Counted from the first letter of the stretch, positions 1-10,950 are shown. The stretch is 64,000 bases of DNA from Ephydatia muelleri (GCA_013339895.1 JABACO010000004.1:2368379-2432378), one strand, 5' to 3'. A program made the numbers and translations. Notes: generated by a model from the letters alone, not told the origin.

Positions 1-489
1 TGTGGATAGGAGAAATTACACTGTAACTGGAGATGCATCGCTTCAGTCTGAGTATGTCTCTGTGTTTAGACAAGCAGACAAATGTAACCCATGAGACACC
101 TTCACAGACACAAAGCAACGTGGGATGGAGACCATCAGGTGTTTCTTGTGCTGGTCTGTGTTCTTCCAATTGATCCCCCCATGCCTGAAAAAAATAAGAT
201 TATTTATAAGAATAACTTTAGGTGCCACTTTCAAGCGCTATAGTAGCCGCACTTGAAGACATGCCCTGTGTACCAAAGCAGTGTTATTGAGACAAGCATC
301 CTAAGGAAGGTCTTGCTGTGCAATGGACAACGAAACTTTTCGGCTTAAATAATCGGTTACTTGTGCAAAAAAGTTACCATCCTTTCACTAGTATGAAGTG
401 GAAAAACAAGAGCTATGAATTAGGCTAATGTAAAAAGTATGCATTGGTCGAATTGTTGATCGCATTGCTGGAACGTTTTAGCTTACTGT
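1..489. repeat. Duplicated 5' flank of TRIM-NHL copy C1 (left part)
   Basis: This stretch is nearly identical to 24,014-24,510, the flank of TRIM-NHL copy C2. The match resumes at 1,258-1,461 against 24,515-24,719, after an inserted TTAA-flanked element that the second copy lacks. The window starts inside the duplication, so its left limit is unknown. I see no recognisable exon. A short open frame in the second copy (23,893-24,159, +) overlaps it, but here an extra T interrupts that frame, which argues against coding. Confidence 0.85.
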
Positions 490-493
490 TTAA

Positions 494-1253
494 CCGATTA
501 TACGCGGTAAACGCAAATTTGCGTATCTACTCAGCCTGCACAGGGAAAAAACGCGTCGAATCACTTGATGATTTTCAAATGATTTGTCACTTACATTCTG
601 TAACAGAATGTTTACATTATGTTACAGTCTGTAAACATTCTGTAACAGAATGTAAGTGACAAATCATTTGAAAATCATCAAGTGATTCGACGCGTTTTTT
701 TCCTGTGCTGGCCATGATAACATGACATTGCCAGTGGTTATTGTGTGTATAGAGACGGCCGTAGACGAATGATTGTTACACCAACAGGGTCTATGCAAAA
801 GTTAAATAGCTGTATCTTACAGTCTTCATGTAGGGGAGGGATGCAGCGCGTGATAAGGTCTGACACTGCACACTCAGCGCACATACACGGCTATCAACAC
901 ATTACTATATACGTACATTCGGCGTTTGCTACCAACGCATCCCTAAGTATACTCAGCGTACAACCATGTATGCACCCACACACAACACAAAGGCCACTCA
1001 CGTACACCTACGCGCTATCAGCTACATACATAACTACATATACGTATTGCTCAATCAGAGACATTATATACAAATGATAATCTCTCGCTCAAAAGAGTTT
1101 GTCAGTCGATCACAACCACTGCAAAGCAAAACTTCACAAGATCTCAAAAAAATTGTCTCTCTGATAAATTCCACGCCATGCATGTGGTATATACAGTACG
1201 AACGTATCTGATACCATGCCGCATGAAAAATGTACAATTCCGCGTATAATCGG
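494..1253. mobile_element. piggyBac-like TTAA-flanked MITE, 760 bp
   Basis: Perfect 14-bp terminal inverted repeats, CCGATTATACGCGG at 494-507 and its reverse complement at 1,240-1,253, are flanked on both sides by TTAA (490-493 and 1,254-1,257). The paralogous flank at 24,510-24,520 is a precise empty site with one TTAA. TTAA target duplication is the hallmark of piggyBac-type transposition, although Kolobok elements also use TTAA. No transposase frame is present, so the element is non-autonomous. It carries a nested palindrome at 539-707. Confidence 0.85.
539..707. repeat. Nested near-perfect palindrome (hairpin MITE)
   Basis: Two arms of about 80 bp read as near-perfect reverse complements around a centre near 623. 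The ends are CACAGG and CCTGTG. CTG precedes the left end and follows the right end, compatible with a 3-bp target duplication of the kind CACTA-type elements make. It sits inside the TTAA-flanked MITE, so it is either a nested insertion or an internal part of it. No coding potential. Confidence 0.75.
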
Positions 1254-1461
1254 TTAAGAGATGCAAGAGAAAATCCAATCACCCCTTTTCACAAATTCAG
1301 AGGTGTGATTATCACTACCCAGATGTCTCACGCATAGGTATAGCGCATGTGATCCACTTCCAATCCCCTTACTGTGTTATCTCTGATCATACCATTTGTA
1401 AGCCGTGCATGGATCATGGGTGTGATATTCTCAAACCATACGCTCTCTGAGACGACACATA

Positions 1462-2312
1462 GTAACCTCTTGCGCGACACGAAATACCATCTACATGCTG
1501 GGTGTGCTTTCGAGGTCACATGTGGTCATAGGTTATTAATGGGTGCAAATTTCGCTGATTTATTTGGTATGCATACATAACGTGGCTTGTATATGCACTG
1601 TGATTAGCAGTGGGAGGAAGAAGGGGAGGAAAACATGACTGGTGTGCCATATCAGCACATGAAGAAGTACTGTTGATGCGGCCACATGTTTCTGGGGACA
1701 TCAGAGGACTGAATTGAGATAAAATAAAGACCATAAAATGGATGACTAGCTCTTGAAGCATGGTTGTGAGTCTGCTATGGAAATGTTTGACTAAGCTAAT
1801 CACTGTTTAGTATTATAATTAATACTTTAAGCTGCACACATGTGGTTACGAATAGATATTTTCTCTTGTTATGGGACATTACCTTAAATGTCACACTCAT
1901 CATGATGAAGTATTTTTATATTTGTAATGTTATAGTCTCTCTTTCATTAGCTAGGAGTGTCTAGTAGCCACATAACAGAATTGGCTTTACCACAGACTGG
2001 AAGTAGTTACATTTTAGTGTCAAAGGGTTGTGAAGGGACCACCCTACATGGAGGGCGTGCACTTAACAGCAGATACAGGATGCCTACACATGTGGAAATA
2101 ATTACGGTAAATTGCGATACAATCGAGGATTTATCGTAGTAGTGATGACGCTAGTGACCATTTGTGTAATATCGTGTATTAATTCTTACGGCAATTTCCA
2201 CTACTACTATAAATAGTATTAAAAAATCACGACTTACCATGTTGGTAGGCAGGCATAACCCTGCTTGAGCAAACCTCATGTCAGGTGTCCCTGACAGCAA
2301 TACATTACCACT
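1462..2312. other. 5' flank of TRIM-NHL copy C1, no gene seen
   Basis: Non-coding by my reading. Bases 1,487-1,590 resemble 60,805-60,905, upstream of TRIM-NHL copy C4. Bases around 2,276-2,327 (ending in a motif ending cctacagt) resemble 36,625-36,664 upstream of copy C3. The corresponding interval is absent upstream of copy C2, where sequence homologous to 1,461 joins directly to sequence homologous to 2,447. Short open frames on both strands look like chance. Confidence 0.6.
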
Positions 2313-4119
2313 TATGTGCCTACAGTATTGTTGGACTAGACCAGGAGGGAGCCAGACAGCTGCATACCACCAAGAAGCCAAGAGATCATTACTGCTCTCA
2401 GCCTAACCATGGGAATAATAACTTGAATTTTATTGTGAGACTTGTAGCTTGTTGGTATGCCTTCACTGCACTACAGCTACCCACAAAAGCCACTCTGTGA
2501 AGGAAATATCCACAGTAGCAAAGACCCATCAAATAGAAATCACAGGAGCACTTGAAGATGCAAAATAGGTAGTGACAAAGCTGACTGGAGCCATGGATGA
2601 AAATAACAGGATGATAGAACAAGTGGAGATCTCCAAAAGAAATGCTTCATTGGCCATCAACAATGCCTTTGAAACACTCCAACAAACATAGGAAGAAAGG
2701 AAAAAGACACTATTGTCAGAGTTGGAGGCCATTTCACTGTCCAAGACAACAGCTCTGACCATCCAGAAGGAACAGTTTGAGAAGATGATTGGAGACATTG
2801 GTCACTACACTGATTTGGCATCCCACATCCTGCAGACCCACACTGACCATGAGATTGTAGCATTGGGAGGACTCATACCCACTGAACTGCAGGCCACCCT
2901 GGAGAGGGTTCAGACCATTTCCCTCACTCCAAATCAAGAAAGCAGCATAACTGTGTCTGTGCAAACAGATGATCTTATACAAAAACTATCGAAATTAGGA
3001 CATTTGTTAGATTTTAATCTTTCTCCATCTTCAAGCACTTGGACGCCCACATCAGTAGCCAGGGTGGGGACCTGGTACCATGTTAAGGTACAAAGCAAGA
3101 CCTCAAAGAGGGAGGAGTGCCCACATGGTGATGTAGAGGTGAAGGGTGAGATGAGGTCCAAGACCCATAATGGAGCAGTTGTGTATGGAGAGGTGGAGGA
3201 CCACAGGGATGGTACCTACACCATCACCCTCACCCCTCAAACTGCTGGTCCTCACCAGCTCCTTATCACAATGGATGGTCAGCATGTACAGAATAGCCCT
3301 AATGACCTCGATGTGCGGCCTAAACGTGACTACCGTATCTTATGTAATGCCCAACAAGTGATCCAGTGTAATAGGCCTACATGTGTAGCCATCCATGACA
3401 ATGGAGACATTTATGTAGGGAGCGATGATGGCTGCATTTATGTGTTTGATCAAACAGGTCAACTGAAGAATACCATAGGTAGTAGTGGAAGTGGTGATGG
3501 TCAGTTCTCTTCTCCATGTGGTATATCCATCAAGGGAGATGTGTTGTATGTTGCTGATACATATAAACATCGTGTACAGAAGCTGACATCAAGTGGAAAG
3601 TTCCTTCATAAGTTTGGTCAGCAGGGATCAGGTCAGGGACAGTTCAATAGGCCATAGGGTGTCATCATTGACTCCAACAACAAACTGATTGTCTCTGACA
3701 GTGGTAACCATAGGATACAAATATTCAATGAAAATGGTGGTTGGTTATTAACCATAGATGGTCATGGTTTAGGCAATCATAGTTTTCAGTCTCCATGGGG
3801 TCTAGGCTTGGACCCTCAGGGAAACATTCATGTTGCAGCCAATGGTTCAAACACTATCAAAGTGTTTACCAAAGAAGGTGTCTATGTCAGGATGTATGGT
3901 GATCCTAATCGTCCCATTGGAATAGCCATTGATGATGAAGGCTACAGCCTTGTCAGTGAGTGGGATGGCAATTGTCTCTCCATCTATGATCCTGATGGGA
4001 ACAAGATCCACACAGTGGAGAATCTGAACAATCCCTATGGTACTGCACTAGATCCCAGAGATGGCAGTGTGTTCATTGCTAACTATGGTGCTGGCACTGT
4101 ATTGAAGTATTGTGTTTGA
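2313..4119 (+). pseudogene. TRIM-NHL copy C1, decayed, RING and first B-box lost
   Basis: This is a broken paralogue of the two intact TRIM-NHL genes in the window. Flank sequence joins directly to the codons for VGLDQEGARQ at about 2,328, so the RING and first B-box present in C3 and C4 are deleted. The second B-box (C, H, C pattern from about 2,395) is cut by a 1-nt frameshift near 2,433. The coiled-coil frame has in-frame TAG codons at 2,566-2,568 and 2,689-2,691, and the NHL region has a third at 3,655-3,657. From 2,713 the frame otherwise reads coiled coil, filamin repeat and six NHL blades, ending in LKYCV and TGA at 4,117-4,119. The third stop falls in one of the hypervariable x-P-x codons of blade 3. 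The 3' flank (4,120-4,400) matches that of C3, not those of C2 and C4. Confidence 0.9.
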
Positions 4120-4860
4120 AAAGTGAATGTGATGTAATGTGCATTACTGTGATACTCGTAGAACATTTTCAAGTGGATGTGATGTAAATATGTGAACATG
4201 ATTGGTATTAAAGTTTATATGGTCAACCGTATTGAGAAATGTGCAGTTGCCATGTTGCCTGTCAGTTACAGTATTAATTGAGTTTATATGATCGTTTCCG
4301 CAAAAAGGGGCACACACATAAAAGTTCTACTTTTCGATAGAAATGTAATGCTTGCATAGAAATGTATGGCTACTTCAAATAAGAATTCTTACAACTTCCA
4401 TGACAGATACCCAGATTCTCAGTGTGTAAGATTCAATGTGTAGAGCACATTTCAGACTTCTAGAATGTAAAAAAAAAATTTATTTCCCTTTTCGGAGAGG
4501 TAATGTTACTCCATTGGTGGCATTGATGCCTGAACCCAAATTGGGTGATGCACTCACTACATTAAACTTAGTTCTGTTACTGAGGTGTTGAATAGTGACT
4601 TTTTCTGTTGTATGTCATTGTTATATGATTTGTGTGGTTTCCTAAAGGGGTGGGCGGGGTCATGGTGTAATGTGAGGATGACACCTTGGCCTCCTACTGA
4701 GAAGACGAAAAAGAAATAGAGAAGGCTGAGAGAGCAGTGGAATGGAAGATGGCCGAGAAGTGCAAGCTGCACGATGTCTAGGTGAGAGGAGGTGGCCACC
4801 AGATAGGACACAGCTCCCAACCTACACAGCAACTAAGCTCCCCTAATCGTCAAGATGGCA
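4120..4860. other. 3' flank of TRIM-NHL C1 with a MITE relic
   Basis: Bases 4,120-4,235 match the C3 3' untranslated region, including an ATTAAA-type polyadenylation motif near 4,208. From about 4,288 (gatcgtttccg) to about 4,500 the sequence is homologous to the inverted element at 9,356-9,587 in a CCDC47 intron and to 39,203-39,326 after C3, so it is a dispersed MITE copy. I see nothing convincing in 4,500-4,860. Confidence 0.5.
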
Positions 4861-6235
4861 GGTGGCATGGTTCCCAGGCCCATGGGGTCATGTTTTCACT
4901 GTGGTGAGCTGGACCACTTCAGTGTGTGAAGGCATGGGCCAGTGTGCAGTATCCTTTGTCCAAGGGTAGTGGACATGTGGCTGGTGAGAGCACTTGGTGT
5001 AGGAGTGCTGACATTGGGACACCTAATTGTGTAGCACATGTGGGGGAGGTAACACCTTCCATTGGAGAACCTTTTTTGGGTACAGGAGCTTTGAGCACCA
5101 CCACCATGGGTTTTGGATACTTTGAAAAGTGGTTATGTCCTTGTTTAGGTTTACCTGGGATTTAGAGAATAGGGTGTATTGAAGTACAAATTATATGTGG
5201 ACTTAGAAATAACTGCTCCCGATGGCAGGGCTATGGCATATCCATGGGTATAGCAGTGGGCCTTGTAGCCAGGTTCATGACATGGGCATTGTATGCCTTG
5301 TTGGAAACCTGGCAAGCATGGTAGCATAGAGCTTCAGTTTTGGACAGAGTCCCTTGATGGCACAACCAATATGGCATAGGCCAGCTGCAGCTAGGTGTGT
5401 GTACTCAGATGCTAGCGACACAGGGTAAGGTGGGTATACAGTAGAGCATGGCATGCATATCGCTCAGGGCAACTGGTTGCCAGATGAAGATATGCAGAGG
5501 GAGATAGTGGCATTTGAGAGGGTGCTAGAATCTCTACTGAAGCAGTAGAATCATTGATTCCCTGTAGACTGGCATGGGGAGAGCAACTGGTGGGGTCCAC
5601 CTCCCATATCAAGGGTTATTAGGCATGCTGAGAAATGTGGAGCCCATGGGACACTGTTGTTGGGAATCTGTCCTCCTTTGGCCTCTGATGTGGCCAGATG
5701 GTAAGGGCTGGGCACTATTTAAATTGAACACATGGGCAATGCCACTGTCAGAGAGGTTGGTCAGACCTTTCAGAGCTGACTCACACTTGTTTAGTGGGAG
5801 GTTCCCCAATACGGCTATGCTTGCAATGAGAATCGACTTTTGTGTTGGATAGCAGTGTGTACCCTAGCCATGGGAGTCCGGGTGTGTTTGCCTTGGTAGC
5901 TGTGCTGATTGCTGACATTGTCTGGTCCAGTTCCAGCCTTGAGATTTGGATCCCAGCAGTGAACGTTGGCATGCCAAGTAGGGCTGTTAGAGGAATGATG
6001 TGTGTTCTCAACAGGGGTGTGGCCACTACTGGGCAACTTGGAGGACCCAGAGCTGAGGCCACTGGCCCAATCTCTACCAGCAACAGTGTGGAGGAGCAGA
6101 GCAGAGAGCATCACCAAGAATCAAGAAATACCTTGGGGCCTACCAACGCTGGAGAACCTGGGCCGATGCAAGACAAGGAGGGCCAAGCTTCGGAGCTTCA
6201 TCTGGTGCTGTACATGTAGCACCTCAGTGAGTCCA
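4860..6235 (+). mobile_element. Retroelement fossil, probably DIRS/tyrosine-recombinase type
   Basis: The region is broken coding DNA on the plus strand. Near 4,890 there is a zinc-knuckle-like stretch (CFHCGELDH). Between 5,575 and 5,850 a stretch has the spacing ES-LLWPLMWPDG ... NTAMLAMRIDF, which resembles the recombinase-side region of DIRS-like retroelements as I know them from invertebrate genomes. It is degraded by several breaks and looks old. I see no terminal repeats. It lies where the missing 5' exons of CCDC47 would be expected. The family call is tentative. Confidence 0.35.
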
Positions 6236-6489
6236 CTGAGTCCAAGGCTGCAGTAGAGGAGGCAGCTCATGGTAGCATGGAATGATGGGGCTCCAGATGT
6301 TAAATGTGTCCCCCATAATTAGACAGGTGAAGACACATTTTGGCAAAACCTAAGGTCTGGAAGAAACCTGTGACCACTATATTTGTATGTTGAAGGTCAT
6401 GGTGGAGACTGAGTGGTCAGCTCCATCTCTGACATTGTGGGTATAGCTATTAGTGATAACTGCACATGTGTGATCAATATATATGTGTA

Positions 6490-6625
6490 CAAGTGTGCCT
6501 TCCTCCCTCTTCCCTCCCTCCCTCCCTCCCTCCTTTACTCCCTCCCTCTTCCCTCCCTTCCTCCCTCCCTCCCTCCCTCCCTCCCTCACTCACTCCCTCC
6601 CTCCCCCTCCCTCACTCAGCCCACC
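6490..6625. repeat. CTCC-type microsatellite
   Basis: A long run of CCTC/CTTC tetranucleotides on the plus strand, with a smaller pyrimidine-rich tract at 6,720-6,825 and a GT-rich tract at 6,836-6,900. All lie upstream of the first CCDC47 exon recognised here, so they are probably intronic. Long reading frames across them are low-complexity artefacts. Confidence 0.85.
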
Positions 6626-6936
6626 CCACCTCAGGTGTTTATCACAACCGGTCACAGTAAATGGAGAAAACAGTAAATAGAATTGAGGTCATTATCACAA
6701 CCTCTCTCATTATATCCCCACTCATTGTATTCTTTTTCTCCACTTCTCGTATACTCCCTACCTACTCATCATTTCCACATTCCCTTATCTTCCCTCTCTT
6801 CCCCCCCCTCCCCCCCGATGGTGGAACTGGATCGTTTGTGTGTGTGGTGTGTGTGTGCGTGTGTATGTGTTTGTGTGTGTGTGTGATTGTGTGTGTGCTC
6901 CTCTATCTCCATTTTTGTGACACTGCTGCTTTGTAG

Positions 6937-7055
6937 GAGACAACGGGGAAGGGGATTTCCCCAATGAGGGTCACGTTGTCAAGGACAGCGACAATTGCTT
7001 CACGGTCTGGTGCACCGGGAGGACTGGCTGTGACTGGATGATGGCCCAGCTGAGG
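6937..7055 (+). CDS. CCDC47: CCDC47 exon, luminal/cytosolic core
   Basis: Bounded by TTGTAG at 6,931-6,936 and GTAAGG from 7,056. It encodes about 39 residues ending TVWCTGRTGCDWMMAQLR, which aligns with human CCDC47 (calumin) LWCSGR..CEGMLIQLR. CCDC47 is an ER membrane protein that, with Asterix, forms the PAT complex, a chaperone for nascent multi-pass membrane proteins at the ribosome-translocon. No upstream exons (signal peptide, acidic luminal region, membrane segment) were found in 4.1-6.9 kb, which is occupied by a retroelement fossil, so the gene is either 5'-truncated or has a very large intron. Confidence 0.75.
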
Positions 7056-7152
7056 GTAAGGGTGTCCTTCTGGATATGTGAAGGGAAGGGACCTTGTCCC
7101 CATCCCCCTCTGCCCCTACGTTATTTTTTAGAGATACTAACTTTGTCCTCAG

Positions 7153-7215
7153 AACAAAATAAAATTGGCCATCCGAAATGTGGTGAATGTTGATTTAGAC
7201 ACCTCAACTAGTAGT
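7153..7215 (+). CDS. CCDC47: Possible CCDC47 exon (KIKLAIRN...DLDTS)
   Basis: After an acceptor-like CCTCAG ending at 7,152, the plus frame reads NKIKLAIRN-VVNVDLDTSTSS, which could correspond to human CCDC47 VQIKVTMNDEDMDTYVFA. The 3' limit is not clear and the residues expected just before it (FLKRQDLLNVLARMM in human) were not found, so this exon may be degenerate or wrongly bounded. Confidence 0.3.
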
Positions 7216-8404
7216 TTTTGTCACTCACTTCAATGGCAAAGCCTCCACTCGTAGTTTGTAGCTCCTGGAAACGATTGCATGTCCCCTGCAAGGCCCCATC
7301 TCTACCCATTGCTTCCACCTTCCCAACTAACAGCTCCAGCGGAGGCAAGATCTGTTCACTTTGCTGCTGTCTCTGGTACCCCCTCCCCAGATACTGTGGT
7401 AAGTCCTATCCCCATCACCTTTGTGTAAGGACGCAAGTTGAATCAGAAAGTTCGATATTATTTTGGGGAAGAGCAGGGAAGAAAGGGGAGTGGGAGAGGT
7501 GGGGGAAGGGGGAGTGGTGGAGATGGGTGAAATGATCGAAGGAGGTGGAGGAGTGGGGAGGTGGGGAAATGAGGGTGAGGAAAGGAGAGTGGTGGGATGT
7601 GGTTGGGAAATTAGGGAGGATGGGTGCAGGAAATGAAAGTTTGAACACAGTCAATTGCTGGCTTTGGTGATGGAGAAATATGATGACTAAAAGCAATTGA
7701 AAGTTATGCTTGTGTAAACTTGTGGTCAGCTGTTCAAACCAAATGATATGGTACAAATGTTTTTTATGTAAAACCTTTGAAGTCCTACATAAAAATTACC
7801 ATGTTAATTGCACAATCATCCAAGAACCCAATTGTATTGCGATATACTTTTTGGCTATTAAAACTTAAACATGTTACCCTTCTTTTTGCAACAAATTGTC
7901 CAATGATGATGTGAAGTTGGGTACTAGGTGGGATACCATATCCTTCAGTGCATTTTTTAGTTTCTTACTTTAAGGTCAACTTGAGTAATAGAGAGAAACG
8001 CCCCCAATGCTGTGATTTGTTTATACAAAGGGTCAAAACTTTGAACCCACACAGTTCAAAATTAAAAGTGGTTTGACGAAGTATCAACTTCAATAAATAC
8101 TAGACAATGACCTCATCCAGTGGGTAAAGTTTGAAGAGGATTTGAAGATGTCACCTTTTTTTTAATGACCTGACATGATTTTCCCCATTTGTGCGTACAC
8201 TTGTGCTGGCTCATGTGTGTGGTTGTGTTTGTACGTGTGTGTATATGTGTATATCCACAGTGTAGGACGTTGTCGTGGTGTGATTGTGTTGCAGTGTGTA
8301 GGAATGTGTGATGTCTGATGTGTGTGTGTGATCACCAGATACTTCAGACACCTTTCCCTCCCACCATCACTCCTCCCTCCTCTCCCATCCCCTCCCGCTG
8401 CCAG
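7216..8404. other. CCDC47 intron, low-complexity
   Basis: Intronic by position. It contains a purine-rich (GGGGA/GTGGAG) tract at 7,460-7,620, an AT-rich middle, and a GT-rich tract at 8,205-8,330 before the next exon. About 40 residues of the human CCDC47 core (between the DLDT and YST motifs) are unaccounted for here, so a diverged exon may be hidden. Confidence 0.5.
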
Positions 8405-8586
8405 AAAAATTACTCCACCATTGTGCGCACCAAAGACCTTGACTCCTCCCTGATGGTCGTTTCGGATTCCTCAGAGGCCGTCATCCTCCTGCTGTCCAAT
8501 CAGATCGTCGCGTTTCTCAACAAGAATGCCTCCTCTGTTGAGTACATCCACCTGAGTGATCTCTACACTGGTGCTGCTCTTGACAG
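8405..8586 (+). CDS. CCDC47: CCDC47 exon, conserved domain
   Basis: Bounded by CTGCCAG at 8,398-8,404 and GTGAGG from 8,587. It encodes about 60 residues beginning KNYSTIVRTKDLDSSLMVV and ending YIHLSDLYTGAALD. It aligns with the human stretch DSLAILSEMGEVTDGM...[22 protein letters not shown]. The exon ends with two bases of a Ser codon that is completed by the first base of the next exon, so the splice phases agree. Confidence 0.8.
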
Positions 8587-8806
8587 GTGAGGAATGGTTC
8601 CTTCCCTTCATCCCTCCTCCAACCCACTCACCTGCCCACAGTACCCTCTCGTCATTGTTTTATATACTTGCACATTGTATTATTTATCTTCTCCATCTCT
8701 TTGACTCCCTACCTACCCATCCTTTTCCCCATTCCCTCATCTTCCTTCTCTCCCTCCTCCCCATACGTTCCCTTCCTCCACCCATTGCAATTGTCCTCCC
8801 CTGCAG

Positions 8807-8868
8807 TGATGATACAGAGAGTGTGCCGGACAAAGTGCTTCAAAACTGGCTTCAATTTTCATACCAGG
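8807..8868 (+). CDS. CCDC47: CCDC47 exon
   Basis: Bounded by CCTGCAG ending at 8,806 and the donor GTGAGT from 8,869. It encodes DDTESVPDKVLQNWLQFSYQ, aligning with human LPDTKRTLLFTFNVP. The phases fit both neighbours: AG|T on the left, and G|TG on the right giving Val. Confidence 0.75.
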
Positions 8869-8981
8869 GTGAGTGAAACAATTATTTGTTTTGTCTTCAA
8901 TTATATTGAAATCCAGAAGTGAAGTGGTGTTTGCTTGAGCCTTAGTGTGGCTTGAGCTGTTGAGTGCTCTGGCATTTGATG

Positions 8982-9112
8982 GTATTACCCCATCATCAGT
9001 GCCACTGTATGGAGGAGGCGGTGGTATGACCCCATCATCAGTGCCACTGTATGGAGGAGGTGGTGGTATGACCCCATCATCAGTGCCCCTGCATGGAGGA
9101 GGTGGTGGTATG
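8982..9112. repeat. 42-bp tandem repeat, about 3 copies
   Basis: Three copies of a 42-bp unit (tatgaccccatcatcagtgc followed by a GGAGGNGGTGG tract), nearly identical. It lies in the CCDC47 intron just upstream of the acceptor at 9,120. It reads in frame as MTPSSVPLYGGGGG, but its intronic position makes coding unlikely. Confidence 0.85.
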
Positions 9113-9120
9113 ACCCCCAG

Positions 9121-9206
9121 TGACGAGTGCCCAGAATCTCCAGTCCTTTGTCCAGTTTGCCTTGTCTCTGCTGGATCACATCAAGTCCATAAGGCTCACC
9201 CGAGAG
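9121..9206 (+). CDS. CCDC47: CCDC47 exon
   Basis: Bounded by CCCCCAG ending at 9,120 and GTGGGT from 9,207. It encodes TSAQNLQSFVQFALSLLDHI followed by KSIRLTRE, aligning with human [27 protein letters not shown]. It ends on a codon boundary, matching the phase-0 start of the next exon. Confidence 0.85.
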
Positions 9207-9355
9207 GTGGGTGAGGAGTGTTTTCACATCATCGCTTGCATTTTGAAACGGCTTCATGTGTGTACATTGTGTATGTACGTGTGTGCATATTTGCTTGTGT
9301 GCGTGTGTGTGTGTGTGTGATACATATGTACTTCTACATGTGTATAATTATGTAT

Positions 9356-9587
9356 ATGGGATCGTTTCCGTACCTGATGCATGTTTTTCAAAGATTTCAA
9401 TTTTTTGGATATTATAGAAGTCTGAACTGAATGTTCCCTACACATTGCTTCTTACGCTCTGAGAATTGAACTGTCTGTCATGGAGTTGTAAGGCTACGAA
9501 TTAATGCAAGCATAACATTTCTATTGCGCGTACTGGAAATTTTATGATGTATACTTCTTGTCTCTTTTTTTGTAGAAATGATCCCAT
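9356..9587. mobile_element. Short TIR element (MITE) in a CCDC47 intron
   Basis: Ends are ATGGGATCGTTTC and GAAATGATCCCAT, imperfect inverted repeats of about 13 bp in a TA-rich context. The reverse complement of its right half matches the 3' flank of TRIM-NHL C1 (4,288-4,500) and C3 (39,203-39,326). A related end (tgggatcgatttgcg) lies at 36,340, upstream of C3, and at 60,371, upstream of C4. It is a dispersed non-coding family. Confidence 0.6.
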
Positions 9588-9785
9588 ATGTATAAGTGTG
9601 TTTGTACATATAAATAATGATGGACAAAAGGTGTTACATCCTCAAACCAATGCAATAGTCCGGCCCCTCCCCTCCCCTCCCCCTAGCCTGGTTTGATATA
9701 GACGATCCAGTAGATCATTCCTGGGTCTGTGCGGCCTGCAAAGTTGGACCCTAGGGGTGACCACTTTAGGCTGGTTAGACTATAC

Positions 9786-10592
9786 CCGTGCTGCTATGTG
9801 GTTCCCCCATCATCCTCATCCAGCTATGTGGTTCCCTCATCCTCCTCACCTAGTTATGTGGTTCTTCTACCTAGCTATTTTTTCCCTCCTCCCCCAGCTA
9901 CATGTACATGTATGTGGTTCCCTCATTCTCCTCACCCATCGATGTGGTTCCCTCATCATCCTCACCCAGCTATGTGGTTCCCTCATCCTCCTCACCCAGC
10001 TATGTGGTTCCCCCATCCTCCTCACCCAGCTTTGTGGTTCCCCCATCCTCCGCACCTAGCTATGTGGTTCCCTCATCCTCCTCACCCAGCTATGTGGTTC
10101 CCGGATCCTCCTCACCCAGCTATGTGGTTCCCTCATCCTCCTCACCCAGCTATGTGGTTCCCCCATCCTCCTCACCCAGCTTTGTGGTTCCCCCATCCTC
10201 CGCACCTAGCTATGTGGTTCCCTCATCCTCCTCACCCAGCTATGTGGTTCCCGGATCCTCCTCACCCAGCTATGTGGTTCCCTCATCCTCCTCACCCAGC
10301 TATGTGGTTCCCTCATCCTCCTCACCCAGCTATGTGGTTCCCTCATCCTCCTCACCCAGCTATGTGGTTCCCTCATCATCCTCATCCAGCTCTGTGGTTC
10401 CCTCATCCTCCTCACCCAGCTATGTGGTTCCCTCATCCTCCTCACCCAGCTATGTGGTTCCCCCATCATCCTCACCCAGCTTTGTGGTTCCCCCCATCCT
10501 CCGCACCTAGCTATGTGGTTCCCTCATCCTCGTGCATCATCTTCACCCAGCTATGTGGTTCTCCCATCCTCCTCACCCAGCTATGTGGTTCT
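9786..10592. repeat. 30-bp minisatellite with 150-bp higher-order period
   Basis: About 27 copies of a 30-bp unit, typified by ctcacccagctatgtggttc plus cctcatcctc. Variant units (CCGGATCC, TTTGTGG, CGCACCTAG) recur exactly 150 bp apart at about 10,030/10,180 and 10,101/10,251, so blocks of five units have been duplicated. It lies in the CCDC47 intron between the exons ending at 9,206 and starting at 10,951. Long open frames across it (for example SYVVPSSSSP repeats) follow from a unit length divisible by three. Confidence 0.95.
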
Positions 10593-10950
10593 TAAGGTGA
10601 CCTAATAGGTGGAGTTTAAACACCTGATGATCACCGCTGTGTTTGACATCAATTATCTAATAATCATCTGTTAGTAGCAAATTGGAAGTGGTGATGAGGG
10701 AGAACTGAAGTTCCTTTCAGAGGAGGTTGAAAGTCATGTTCTATTATCTCCATTTGTGGCTGTGACCACATCAATGACAATTAAAGAGACGTTTCAGTGT
10801 GCTGTGAAATGGGGATCTGGTGGCTTACACATGTCTAGTTGCTGACCAATTAGAACTAATAGTGTGTAGGTAGGTCACTTTCAGCCTGGTTATCTTGTTA
10901 GAGATTTTTGGAGTTGACCTGGTTCATTGAGTCATAGGCCATTTTTGTAG

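Noticed and set aside
9757-10595. Open frames of up to 288 codons on both strands rich in SYVVPSSSSP or MWFPHPPHPA
   Set aside because: They are translations of a 30-bp minisatellite in a CCDC47 intron; the unit length is a multiple of three, so frames stay open without coding.
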